Shown here piece by piece: positions 1-7,137 of a stretch of DNA of 15,001 nucleotides. Location: assembly GCA_964552325.1 (NCBI GenBank), contig CAZKHA010000077.1:1-15001 (forward strand). The letters run 5' to 3'. Each line of letters opens with the position of its first letter. Position 1 is the stretch's first letter. Made by a program: the position numbers and the translations under genes. This stretch comes from CAZKCK01 sp964552325 (lineage in GTDB: Bacteria > Bacteroidota > Bacteroidia > Bacteroidales > TTA-H9). Under the pieces are notes generated by a model, which saw only the letters and a program-made list of their open reading frames with translations, did no database searches and was not told the DNA's origin.

Positions 1-226
1 CTTGTTGCAAAACGCCTTTGTTTTTTAGGTCGTCAACCACAATGTTGGGCAAAGGAACTTCATTGGCATCAATACCATCAATACCCATCAGACGGCATAA
101 AGTGCGTTCAACAGCAACTGTTGTGTAATTGTCAACAAAATTTTGCACTTGGTTTGCAATGTTTCGTGCTACTTGTCGTGCAAGGTCAACTTTGGTGAAG
201 TCTAATCCTAATTTACTGGTATGCAT
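1..226 (-). CDS. kamD: Lysine 5,6-aminomutase alpha subunit, N-terminal part (runs off left edge)
   Basis: This is the N-terminal 75 codons of the large subunit of the adenosylcobalamin- and PLP-dependent lysine 5,6-aminomutase, which moves the terminal amino group of L-beta-lysine to C5, giving 3,5-diaminohexanoate. The ATG is at 226-224 and the frame is open to the window edge. The visible protein includes VERTLCRLMGIDGID and a VPLPNIVVDDL stretch, which I recognise from KamD N-termini; the PLP and substrate sites lie beyond the edge. It follows kamC by 18 bp on the same strand, so it is probably co-transcribed with kamA, kamB and kamC. The cobalamin-binding beta subunit (kamE) would be expected next, to the left. 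Identification rests on a short stretch plus strong context. Confidence 0.85.
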   Translation of the reverse strand, partial: MHTSKLGLDFTKVDLARQVARNIANQVQNFVDNYTTVAVERTLCRLMGIDGIDANEVPLPNIVVDDLKNKGVLQQ

Positions 227-244
227 ATTTTTAGTTATCTTAAT

Positions 245-1642
245 TTATTGCGTGTTTTGCTTAAGGTATTGTTTGGCTCGTTCGAGTAGATGTTTGTTTA
301 CGCCTAATAAAGAGGCAACTTTTAGCCCTTCGGCAGGTAGATTTTCTCCAGAGGGCTTTATCAAGGTATAATCCATATACAGGGTAAGGTCGGTAGGTTT
401 TAAATCTGTGGGGAGCTGGTCTATTTTTAATCCTTTAACTTGCCAGCGGTCAATGCCTGTGTCAGGAACGGAATAATGTGTGGTAACCACGCTTATGATC
501 CTCAAGCTGGTGAGTTCATCGAGAATGGCCTGCACCAAAGCCTTGCCCTCGCTGGGGTTAGTGGTACGAGCTGGCTCGTCAATGAGCGCAAGGATGCGCT
601 TGCTAGAACTTGCTAGCCGAATCATTTTGTCAATCACTAGCATTTCGGCAGCAAACGACGATAAGCCTTGCACGGTCGATTGTTGGTCGCCCATGCTGCA
701 AACAAGTTCCTCAACAGGCATTATTTGAGCATGTTGTGCCGGTATATAAAATCCAAACTGAAAGAGGTATTGTGCTGTGGCCAATGTTTTAAGCAACACG
801 GTTTTTCCACCCATGTTTGCACCGGTTATCAGGCAAGGTGCGGCTTTAAGTTCGATGGATAGGGCTTGGAATTCTTTGCTTTCAGTAGCTAACAAGCCTT
901 GCACCCATGGATTGATTAACCCGACATAAGCCGTGCTTGTGGAATCAATTTTGGGTTTGCACAAATTAAATTTAAGAGCAAGTAATGTTTTGGCTAAAAG
1001 AATATCCAATTGTGCTAAAGCGTTAAAAGCAAGCAATAAACTGCTGGCATGTTCCATTAATTGCTGCGACAATTGTTGCCTTATTTGGTCTTCCTTTTCG
1101 GTACAGCGCGCGAACAATTCGGCCCATTCTTCTTTATCTTCTGGCGATTTGAGCTCCATTTTTCTTCGCAAATGGGCCAATTCGGTATCGTAAGCCGGAT
1201 AGATATAGAAATACGGTATTCGCTGATTTTCGGGATCTAAAATGCGGAAAGCGTCTGTAAGATCGGGAATATCTAATGGTAAACTGTATTTGGCTTCAAC
1301 CAAAAGTTCATTCACATCCAATGCTAACAGGCTAAACTGTTTTATCTCAAACAATTCTACATCATCAAGAGTAGTTGCATTGGCTAGATTTGTGAGCGTG
1401 CGCTCAATATCGTTTACCTGGCTTAGTTTTGCTTGAATTTGTTGTAATTGTGTACAGCTAGCCGAATTAATCAAATGTTGGCATTGCTCAATGTGGTCAA
1501 AATAATCATGTAACTGGCTTGGGTTGAAACAAAACGCTGTATTCAACAGCAATCTTCGCCCAGGTGCCGATTGAATTTCGAGGCTGTCAACCATAAAGCG
1601 AAATCCCTGATCAATGCTTGTTATATCCTTAATTCTTATCAT
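245..1642 (-). CDS. kamC: MutS-like ATPase, proposed lysine 5,6-aminomutase reactivase subunit KamC
   Basis: A 465-residue protein whose C-terminal half is a MutS-type ABC ATPase. Visible motifs are the Walker A GANMGGKT (about residues 274-281, compare GPNMGGKS/T of MutS), YIPA (299-302), GLSSFAAEM (326-334, the MutS signature region), Walker B with ALIDEPART (about 352-360) and THY (388-390). The N-terminal half looks like the helical core/lever region, with no mismatch-recognition domain and no F-x-E motif, so a DNA-repair role is unlikely. Members of this family sit in lysine fermentation clusters and are annotated as the ATPase of a reactivase that would release damaged cobalamin from lysine 5,6-aminomutase; that role is proposed from context in the family. 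It lies 3 bp after kamB and 18 bp before kamD, which fits that job. Confidence 0.85.
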   Translation of the reverse strand: MIRIKDITSIDQGFRFMVDSLEIQSAPGRRLLLNTAFCFNPSQLHDYFDHIEQCQHLINSASCTQLQQIQAKLSQVNDIERTLTNLANATTLDDVELFEIKQFSLLALDVNELLVEAKYSLPLDIPDLTDAFRILDPENQRIPYFYIYPAYDTELAHLRRKMELKSPEDKEEWAELFARCTEKEDQIRQQLSQQLMEHASSLLLAFNALAQLDILLAKTLLALKFNLCKPKIDSTSTAYVGLINPWVQGLLATESKEFQALSIELKAAPCLITGANMGGKTVLLKTLATAQYLFQFGFYIPAQHAQIMPVEELVCSMGDQQSTVQGLSSFAAEMLVIDKMIRLASSSKRILALIDEPARTTNPSEGKALVQAILDELTSLRIISVVTTHYSVPDTGIDRWQVKGLKIDQLPTDLKPTDLTLYMDYTLIKPSGENLPAEGLKVASLLGVNKHLLERAKQYLKQNTQ

Positions 1643-1645
1643 GGT

Positions 1646-2653
1646 TCAAATTTTTCGGATATCATATACCGGCACATGAACGTGTTGCTGTATAGCATGG
1701 CATAATTCGCTCGATTTGAGTGTAAAACCTTGAGGCGAAACAGGATTAACACAAATAGCCAACAAGCTTGGCTTGAGCAAAACCTTTACTTGGCCTCCTC
1801 TTTTAAGAAAAGCCTGCAAAGCAGCCGAGGTTACAAAGAACTTGGTAAAATCGCGGGCTATTAACGTGGTTTGTTCAATATGCTTTTGTATCCTGAGATA
1901 GTTCAACAGTTTATCGTTTATTGCGCCTGCTACATAATACGTATGGTTTGACGCATTTAATGCATCCTTGTATTGGTCAAGCAACAGTACCGAAGGGATG
2001 TCCAATTTGCGAGGCGCCAAGGTTTCCTGAATTTCAAATACACCTTGCTCTGACTGGGTAAGCATGTCAACGTATTGAGTTTCGAAAACTTCCAGTTGAA
2101 GCAAGTTATAAACAAAACGGGTTTTCTGCACAATACTGCTGATACTAGGCGAAAGGGCAGCTCCAGTAGTTAAAATCATGCTTTGTGTAACCGCTGGTGA
2201 GCCTAGGCTCATGCGCGAAAGGGCACCATCCACAATGGTAGTATCAATCTGATACTGTTGCATCCGCTCAATTTCCTGCTTTAGCCAGGTGGTGGTCGAT
2301 GGACCCGAGAAGAGCACTTGGCCTGTGGCCAAAGCCCTTGCCGTTACCAATCGACCGAGTGCGGTATGATGCTGACCCAGATGCAGTATTTCCGATACAA
2401 TTTGTTTTGTCTTGTAATGCTTCTCGGAGGTTACGAACACCATGTTTTTGTAAACCGTAATGGCTGGCTTCGATGTTTGGGTTACGCTATCGGTAGATTC
2501 GCCATCAACCCCTATCGATGTAAGTGCAATTTTTTTACCGCTATCTTTCAGGCGCTTAATTACATAGTTTAAGCATTCGGTCTTGCCGGTATTTTTTTCG
2601 AGCCCAACAATGGCAAGGCTTTTATAGGGTAATATGTTGCCGATAAATGGCAC
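1646..2653 (-). CDS. kamB: Proposed lysine 5,6-aminomutase reactivase subunit KamB
   Basis: A 335-residue protein with an N-terminal P-loop, GLEKNTGKT (about residues 17-25), directly after a short beta strand (SLAIV), and a second acidic strand TTIVDGALSR (about 138-147) that could serve as Walker B. The start is GTG at 2653-2651: it lies 3 bp after the kamA stop and leaves a normal 12-residue lead to the P-loop. The family occurs next to kamC in lysine fermentation clusters and is named as the reactivase partner; the biochemical role is inferred, not shown by this sequence. I see no membrane segments or signal peptide, so it should be cytoplasmic. Confidence 0.8.
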   Translation of the reverse strand: MPFIGNILPYKSLAIVGLEKNTGKTECLNYVIKRLKDSGKKIALTSIGVDGESTDSVTQTSKPAITVYKNMVFVTSEKHYKTKQIVSEILHLGQHHTALGRLVTARALATGQVLFSGPSTTTWLKQEIERMQQYQIDTTIVDGALSRMSLGSPAVTQSMILTTGAALSPSISSIVQKTRFVYNLLQLEVFETQYVDMLTQSEQGVFEIQETLAPRKLDIPSVLLLDQYKDALNASNHTYYVAGAINDKLLNYLRIQKHIEQTTLIARDFTKFFVTSAALQAFLKRGGQVKVLLKPSLLAICVNPVSPQGFTLKSSELCHAIQQHVHVPVYDIRKI

Positions 2654-2656
2654 AGC

Positions 2657-3898
2657 TTAGTCGTGGCGTTTTTTGCGTGAGAGTCCTTCGGGTTCTATCG
2701 AAAGTTTATCGCCCTTAAACAAAGAAGCTACGCCCTCAGTTTGTTGCGCATTCTGGCAATCGGGGCAGTGGCATTCATTCTTATAGTCGTCGGGTTCTGT
2801 ATAAGTGGTTATAACGCCTTCAAAGTTGCGCAAGATAACCTTGCCAGGACTTTGCGAAATAAGGTAAGTAGGCATTACAGGGGTTTTTCCTCCACCGCCG
2901 GGTGCATCCACCACAAAGGTAGGCACAGCATAACCCGAGGTGTGTCCGCGTAAGCTTTCAATAATTTCAATCCCTTTTGAAACAGGCGTGCGAAAATGCT
3001 GTAAACCCATCGAAAGGTCACATTGATAGATGTAATAAGGCCTTACCCTGATTTTTACCAAGTCGTGCACCAAACGTTTCATCACATGTACACAATCGTT
3101 GAGCCCACGCAATAGAACCGTTTGGTTCCCTAGCGGGATGCCAGCATTGGCCAATTTGGCGCAAGCTTCGGTTGATTCGGGGGTAATTTCATTCGAATGG
3201 TTAAAATGGGTATTCAGCCAAATGGGATGATACTTTTTGAGCATATTCACCAAATCGTCGGTAATACGTTGTGGGCAAACTACAGGCGTACGCGATCCTA
3301 TGCGAATAATTTCAACATGTGGGATGGCGCGTAGGCGTTGGATAATTGACTCAAGCATCTTATCGCTAACCAATAAGGCGTCGCCGCCCGAAAGGAGAAC
3401 ATCGCGTACTTGTGGGGTACGAGCTATATAATCAATCGCATTTTGTATGCGTTCGGAGGGTGATTCGCAATCGTTTTGGCCTGCAAAACGTCTGCGGGTA
3501 CAATGCCTGCAGTACATTGAGCACATGTCGGTTATCAAAAACAACACCCTATCCGGATAGCGGTGCGTCAAGCCAGGAACCGGAGAGTCTTCATCTTCAT
3601 GCAAGGGATCGAGCAAGTCAGCAGGGCTTTGGTACATTTCCTCGCCCGAGGGCACGGCTTGTTTACGAACTGGGCAGTTGCGGTCGTTCTTATCAATTAA
3701 CGAAAGGTAATAAGGAGTGATAGCCATGCGGAGGGTTTCCAGCGATTTCTTAATGCCTTCCTCTTCCGAAGGGGTTAGCTCAATGTACTTTTTGAGCTGC
3801 TCAAAAGTCTCGATACGGTTTTTTACCTGCCATTTCCAATCGTTCCATTGTTCATCGGTGGCTTCTGGAAAAAACTCTTTTCTTCTATTTACAAGCAT
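2657..3898 (-). CDS. kamA: Lysine 2,3-aminomutase
   Basis: A 413-residue radical SAM, PLP-dependent enzyme converting L-lysine to L-beta-lysine, the first step of the pathway. The cluster-binding motif CSMYCRHC is present with C126, C130 and C133. The PLP lysine lies in PGGGGKTP (K338), and the two substrate-contacting aspartates have counterparts in YQCDLSMG (D294) and VVDAPGG (D331). Zinc-site cysteines are also present: C269 in GLNDC and C376/C378/C381 in ECHCPDC. Length and spacing match the clostridial enzyme (416 residues) almost residue for residue, so full activity is expected. It begins 19 bp after the second kdd copy and is followed after 3 bp by kamB. Shorter KamA/EpmB-like homologues lack the C-terminal zinc motif, which argues for the true catabolic enzyme here. 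Confidence 0.97.
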   Translation of the reverse strand: MLVNRRKEFFPEATDEQWNDWKWQVKNRIETFEQLKKYIELTPSEEEGIKKSLETLRMAITPYYLSLIDKNDRNCPVRKQAVPSGEEMYQSPADLLDPLHEDEDSPVPGLTHRYPDRVLFLITDMCSMYCRHCTRRRFAGQNDCESPSERIQNAIDYIARTPQVRDVLLSGGDALLVSDKMLESIIQRLRAIPHVEIIRIGSRTPVVCPQRITDDLVNMLKKYHPIWLNTHFNHSNEITPESTEACAKLANAGIPLGNQTVLLRGLNDCVHVMKRLVHDLVKIRVRPYYIYQCDLSMGLQHFRTPVSKGIEIIESLRGHTSGYAVPTFVVDAPGGGGKTPVMPTYLISQSPGKVILRNFEGVITTYTEPDDYKNECHCPDCQNAQQTEGVASLFKGDKLSIEPEGLSRKKRHD

Positions 3899-3917
3899 AT
3901 CTATGTTTTATGATTAT

Positions 3918-4952
3918 TTACACGTAAAGGGTCTCAAATAGTTCGCGAATTTCTTTTGATTCCCTGATTATATTCAGGGTAAGCTCGGCATGGCCACGGG
4001 CATAGCCATTGCCCACAATCAGGTTGATGTCTTTTCCTACACCTTCGGCTCCTAAGGCGGCTTTCGAAAAAGAGGTTGCCATCGAGAAGAAATATACCGA
4101 GCCACTGTCCTTTGTTACCAAAATTGAGGTCATTTCAGTAGAGGGCACGTTTACATTGTTTATGGTGATGTCGCATCCCTCCTCGCCTGTAATGGCCGTA
4201 ACTTTCGTGTAAACGTCCATAACATTGGTGGCATCGGCAACTACAACATGGGTGGCAAGCCCCAGATCAATAATGCGTTGGGCATTGGTTTTGGAGTATT
4301 CAACTACAATAACCTTACCGGTTGGGCCAGCACTTTTTAAGGCCTGATAACAACACAGCACCCCTGATTTGCCGCCACCGCCAATTATACAAACCGTGTG
4401 GCCGGGTTTAACCAAGCGTTCAACCTGTGCTGGTGCGCCTGCTACATCCAAAGCGGCTAAGGCAAGTTTTTCGGGGATGTCGTCTGGTAAAACGGCAAAG
4501 ATGCCACTATCAAAAAGTATTGCTTCTGCCTCTACATCTACTTGGTCGTTGTTAAGTTTAATTTCCTTTATTTTATTGATTTTAAGTGGAGTAAGCGAAA
4601 GAGAAACCAAAGTTGCGATTTTATCGCCCGCTTTAACGGTTTTATCGCTAAATGCTGGGCCAATTTCCTTCACTACGCCAATTAGCATTCCTCCTGAACC
4701 CGTTACGGGGTTTTGCATTTTACCTCGTTCGTTCACAATCGAAAGGATCATGGCTTCCATCTTTTCAACATCAGCATTGCATGTTTGCTTTATTTGGGTA
4801 AAACTAGCCGAGTCGATATTCAGGGTTTTTACATCTATCAGCAACTCATTATGATGTACCCGCATGGTGTTATCAATGCTTTGAGCGGGTTGTGGGAGCG
4901 TGCCTTGGGGCTCTATCACCCGATGGGTTCCAAAACGGCATCCTTGCAACAT
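3918..4952 (-). CDS. kdd: L-erythro-3,5-diaminohexanoate dehydrogenase, downstream copy
   Basis: A 344-residue NAD(P)-dependent dehydrogenase of the Kdd family, which oxidatively deaminates 3,5-diaminohexanoate to 5-amino-3-oxohexanoate. The Rossmann glycine motif is GGGGKSG (191-197), preceded by VCII. Strand beta-2 ends VVEYSK with E218, an acidic residue of the kind that usually binds the ribose hydroxyls of NAD. The N-terminal RVIEPQGTLPQPA, NIDSASFTQI and NPVTGSGGML blocks are shared with the other copy at 5073-6113; by hand alignment the two are about 62% identical over the full length with only two single-residue gaps, so both appear intact. This copy sits 19 bp before kamA and downstream of a terminator-like hairpin, so it may belong to the kamA transcription unit. 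Confidence 0.93.
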   Translation of the reverse strand: MLQGCRFGTHRVIEPQGTLPQPAQSIDNTMRVHHNELLIDVKTLNIDSASFTQIKQTCNADVEKMEAMILSIVNERGKMQNPVTGSGGMLIGVVKEIGPAFSDKTVKAGDKIATLVSLSLTPLKINKIKEIKLNNDQVDVEAEAILFDSGIFAVLPDDIPEKLALAALDVAGAPAQVERLVKPGHTVCIIGGGGKSGVLCCYQALKSAGPTGKVIVVEYSKTNAQRIIDLGLATHVVVADATNVMDVYTKVTAITGEEGCDITINNVNVPSTEMTSILVTKDSGSVYFFSMATSFSKAALGAEGVGKDINLIVGNGYARGHAELTLNIIRESKEIRELFETLYV

Positions 4953-4984
4953 AGTAAAAAAGGCTAAGTGGTTATATTAAAATT

Positions 4985-4998
4985 GGCTCATAAGAGCC
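4985..4998 (-). promoter_or_regulatory. Small hairpin in the leader of the downstream kdd
   Basis: The inverted repeat GGCTC/GAGCC with a 4-nt loop lies 33 bp before the downstream kdd start and is followed on the transcribed strand by AATTTTAA. It is the second hairpin between the two kdd genes. It could be a weak attenuator, a processing or RNA-stability element, or chance; the stem is only 5 bp. Confidence 0.3.
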
Positions 4999-5022
4999 TG
5001 TTATTAGGTAGTTTATGTAAGT

Positions 5023-5059
5023 AAAAAGAGTGGGCAAGGCTTTTAACCCCAACCCACTC
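5023..5059 (-). terminator. Intrinsic terminator or attenuator between the two kdd genes
   Basis: On the minus strand GAGTGGG (5059-5053) pairs with CCCACTC (5034-5028), perfect over 7 bp with a further short GG/CC pairing inside, and is followed immediately by TTTTT (5027-5023). It begins 13 bp after the stop codon of the upstream kdd. This is the usual form of a Rho-independent terminator, placed inside what otherwise looks like one operon. Confidence 0.65.
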
Positions 5060-5072
5060 CGGTAATTATTGC

Positions 5073-6113
5073 TTAAGCGTAGAGCTCTGTAAACACTTTA
5101 CGTAGTTTATCGCTTTCGCGTAGGAGTTCAAGCGTAATTTCAGCATGGCCACGGGTGTAACCGTTTCCAACTATCATGGTTACATCGCTACCCACGCCTT
5201 CGGCTCCCAAAGCAGCTTTTGTAAAGCTGGTAGCCATGCTAAAGAAATATACAATACCCGTGTCTTTTGTACACAAAATACTGGTCATTTCGGTGTCAGT
5301 TATGTTAACATTGTTGATGGTAATGTCTGCCATTTGGCCATTGGTGAGTTCTTCAATTTTCTCGAGAACGGCTACTGGTTGGGTGGCATCGGCAGCAAAT
5401 ACGTGATCGCAAAAACCGAGTTCTATCAGACGTTTGGTTGATTTTTCGCTATGACAAAGGCCAATTACCTTGCCCGTAACACCTGCACGTTTTTTGGCTT
5501 CATAGCAACACAACATACCCGATTTGCCACCAGCCCCAATAATCAGAACGGTGTCGCCGGGTTTAACCAATTTGGCTGTTTGGGCTGGAGCTCCAGCCAC
5601 ATCTAAAGCCGAAAGAGCCAGTTTTTCGGGCATATCGGCAGGAATCTTGGCGTAAATTCCACTTTCGAACAAGATAGCTTTGCCGTCAATATCCACTTGG
5701 TCGATGTCTTTGCGGATTTCCTTGATTTTATCGATGCGCAGTGGGGTTAAGGATAACGAAACCAATGTAGCAATCTTATCTCCAACTTTAAGGTCGGTCT
5801 TGCCTTCGAGGGCTGTGCCAATTTTTTCGACAATACCCAATAACATACCTCCCGAGCCGGTAACCGGATTTCGGTGTTTGCCTTGCTTCTCAACAATGCC
5901 AAGCATTATTTCGGCAATTTTCTTCTCGTCGCCGCCAGCTTGCTCTTCTATTTGCGTAAAACTTGCAGAGTCAATATTCAAGGTTATAACGTCAATAAGG
6001 ATTTCATTGTCATAGATTTCATCCATATTGTTGTCAATTTTATTGGCGGGTTGGGGCAAAACGCCCTTGGGTTCTATCACACGGTGAACACCGTATTTGT
6101 TTCCTTTTTTCAT
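5073..6113 (-). CDS. kdd: L-erythro-3,5-diaminohexanoate dehydrogenase, upstream copy
   Basis: A 346-residue Kdd-family dehydrogenase, predicted to catalyse the same deamination of 3,5-diaminohexanoate as its neighbour. The dinucleotide-binding motif is GAGGKSG (193-199). Unlike the downstream copy, strand beta-2 ends GLCHSEKS: C220 replaces the acidic residue (E218 there), and polar and basic residues follow. That pattern could tolerate or prefer NADP, or may simply be the family norm. All long conserved blocks (NPVTGSGGML, IATLVSLSLTPL, ALDVAGAPAQ, VYFFSMATSF, AALGAEGVG) are kept. The start at 6113 (MKKGNKYG) matches the other copy's N-terminus. It lies 92 bp after kce and is followed by a terminator-like hairpin. 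No frameshift or truncation is seen. Confidence 0.93.
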   Translation of the reverse strand: MKKGNKYGVHRVIEPKGVLPQPANKIDNNMDEIYDNEILIDVITLNIDSASFTQIEEQAGGDEKKIAEIMLGIVEKQGKHRNPVTGSGGMLLGIVEKIGTALEGKTDLKVGDKIATLVSLSLTPLRIDKIKEIRKDIDQVDIDGKAILFESGIYAKIPADMPEKLALSALDVAGAPAQTAKLVKPGDTVLIIGAGGKSGMLCCYEAKKRAGVTGKVIGLCHSEKSTKRLIELGFCDHVFAADATQPVAVLEKIEELTNGQMADITINNVNITDTEMTSILCTKDTGIVYFFSMATSFTKAALGAEGVGSDVTMIVGNGYTRGHAEITLELLRESDKLRKVFTELYA

Positions 6114-6159
6114 GGTAATGGGGTTGGTGTTATGGTTTCATGCAAAATTCGTAAACGAC

Positions 6160-6177
6160 TTTTTTTTGCATTTTTTT
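6160..6177. promoter_or_regulatory. Two phased A/T tracts between kce and the upstream kdd
   Basis: A run of eight T (6160-6167) and a run of seven T (6171-6177) on the plus strand have centres about 10.5 bp apart, one helical turn, which is the arrangement that bends DNA. They lie about 50-65 bp before the kdd start. No exact TAnnTTTG box is found downstream of them on the minus strand, so a promoter is possible but unproven. Confidence 0.3.
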
Positions 6178-6205
6178 GATTTTAAATGAATTAAATATTA
6201 TTTGA

Positions 6206-7036
6206 TTAAATCTGGCGGGCAGCTAATCCCAATATTTTGCGGGCTTCGTCAGGGGTGGCTATTTCACGGCCAAGTTCACGGGCCATGCGAACAACTTTTT
6301 CAACCAATTCGCCATTCGATTTGGCCAAAACACCTTTCGAAATAAACACATTGTCTTCAAATCCAACGCGCACATTTCCCCCATCAATGATGGCGGCCAT
6401 GGCCAGCGGGAATTCAAAGCGCCCAATGCCAGCAACAGTATAGGTTGAATTTGCTGGGATGGAACCGCGCAAGAATACAAAATCGCGCAATTCTCCAGTT
6501 ATTCCTCCATTAACGCCCATTACAAAATCAAAGTGCATCGGGTCGAGGATGAAGCCTTTTTTGTGCAGCCGTAAGGCCATGTCAATCATGCTTTTATCAA
6601 ATACTTCCAACTCAGGCTTTATGCCAAGTTCAATCATCCGCTTGCCAAAGTATTTGATGGTGTTTTCGGTATTTTCAAACACATCATCGCCCCCAAAATT
6701 TAAGGTACCGCAATCAAGGGTCGCCATTTCGGGTTTTAATTCAGTGGGTTGCAAGCGTTCATCGTTGCTCATGCCCACGGCTCCGCCGGTACTGGGTTGA
6801 ATAATTACATCGGGGCAGGCAGCCTTAATAGCGTCCATTACAACCTTAAAACGTCCTTTGTCTTGGGTGGGTTTGCCATCGTCCCAACGCACATGAAGGT
6901 GAATGATGGAAGCACCGGCATCACGGGCCGATTTGGCTTCCCTTACACACTCTTCAACCGTGTAAGGAACAGCAGGGTTGTGTTCTTTCAAGACTTCTGC
7001 GCCGCAAATAGCAGCCGTAATAATTAGTTTATCCAT
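6206..7036 (-). CDS. kce: 3-keto-5-aminohexanoate cleavage enzyme
   Basis: A 276-residue zinc enzyme of the Kce (formerly DUF849) family. It condenses 5-amino-3-oxohexanoate with acetyl-CoA and cleaves it to acetoacetate and 3-aminobutyryl-CoA. The metal ligands H46 and H48 are visible in IIHLHVR, and the C-terminal glutamate ligand is probably E227 in RVGFEDN; E14 in CGAEV is also a conserved position. PSTGGAVGMS (81-90) is the typical substrate loop. The start MDKLIITAAICGAE is the normal family N-terminus, at 7036-7034, one base from the assembly gap, so its ribosome-binding region is not visible. An open frame continues through the gap's N run, but that extension is the shadow of the neighbouring gene read in the wrong frame and should not be added. 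Confidence 0.95.
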   Translation of the reverse strand: MDKLIITAAICGAEVLKEHNPAVPYTVEECVREAKSARDAGASIIHLHVRWDDGKPTQDKGRFKVVMDAIKAACPDVIIQPSTGGAVGMSNDERLQPTELKPEMATLDCGTLNFGGDDVFENTENTIKYFGKRMIELGIKPELEVFDKSMIDMALRLHKKGFILDPMHFDFVMGVNGGITGELRDFVFLRGSIPANSTYTVAGIGRFEFPLAMAAIIDGGNVRVGFEDNVFISKGVLAKSNGELVEKVVRMARELGREIATPDEARKILGLAARQI

Positions 7037-7037
7037 A

Positions 7038-7137
7038 NNNNNNNNNNNNNNNNNNNNNNNNNNNNNNNNNNNNNNNNNNNNNNNNNNNNNNNNNNNNNNN
7101 NNNNNNNNNNNNNNNNNNNNNNNNNNNNNNNNNNNNN
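7038..7137. other. Assembly gap of exactly 100 N
   Basis: Bases 7038-7137 are N. A round 100 is commonly used for joins of unknown length, so true size and content are unknown. The gap falls between the last bases of the aminotransferase gene and the kce start codon; both genes look complete, so what is missing is intergenic sequence or possibly an additional gene. Confidence 0.99.

Noticed and set aside
245..1642. A DNA mismatch repair MutS gene
   Set aside because: Only the ATPase and core region is present, the protein is about half the length of MutS with no mismatch-recognition domain, and it lies within the lysine aminomutase gene block.
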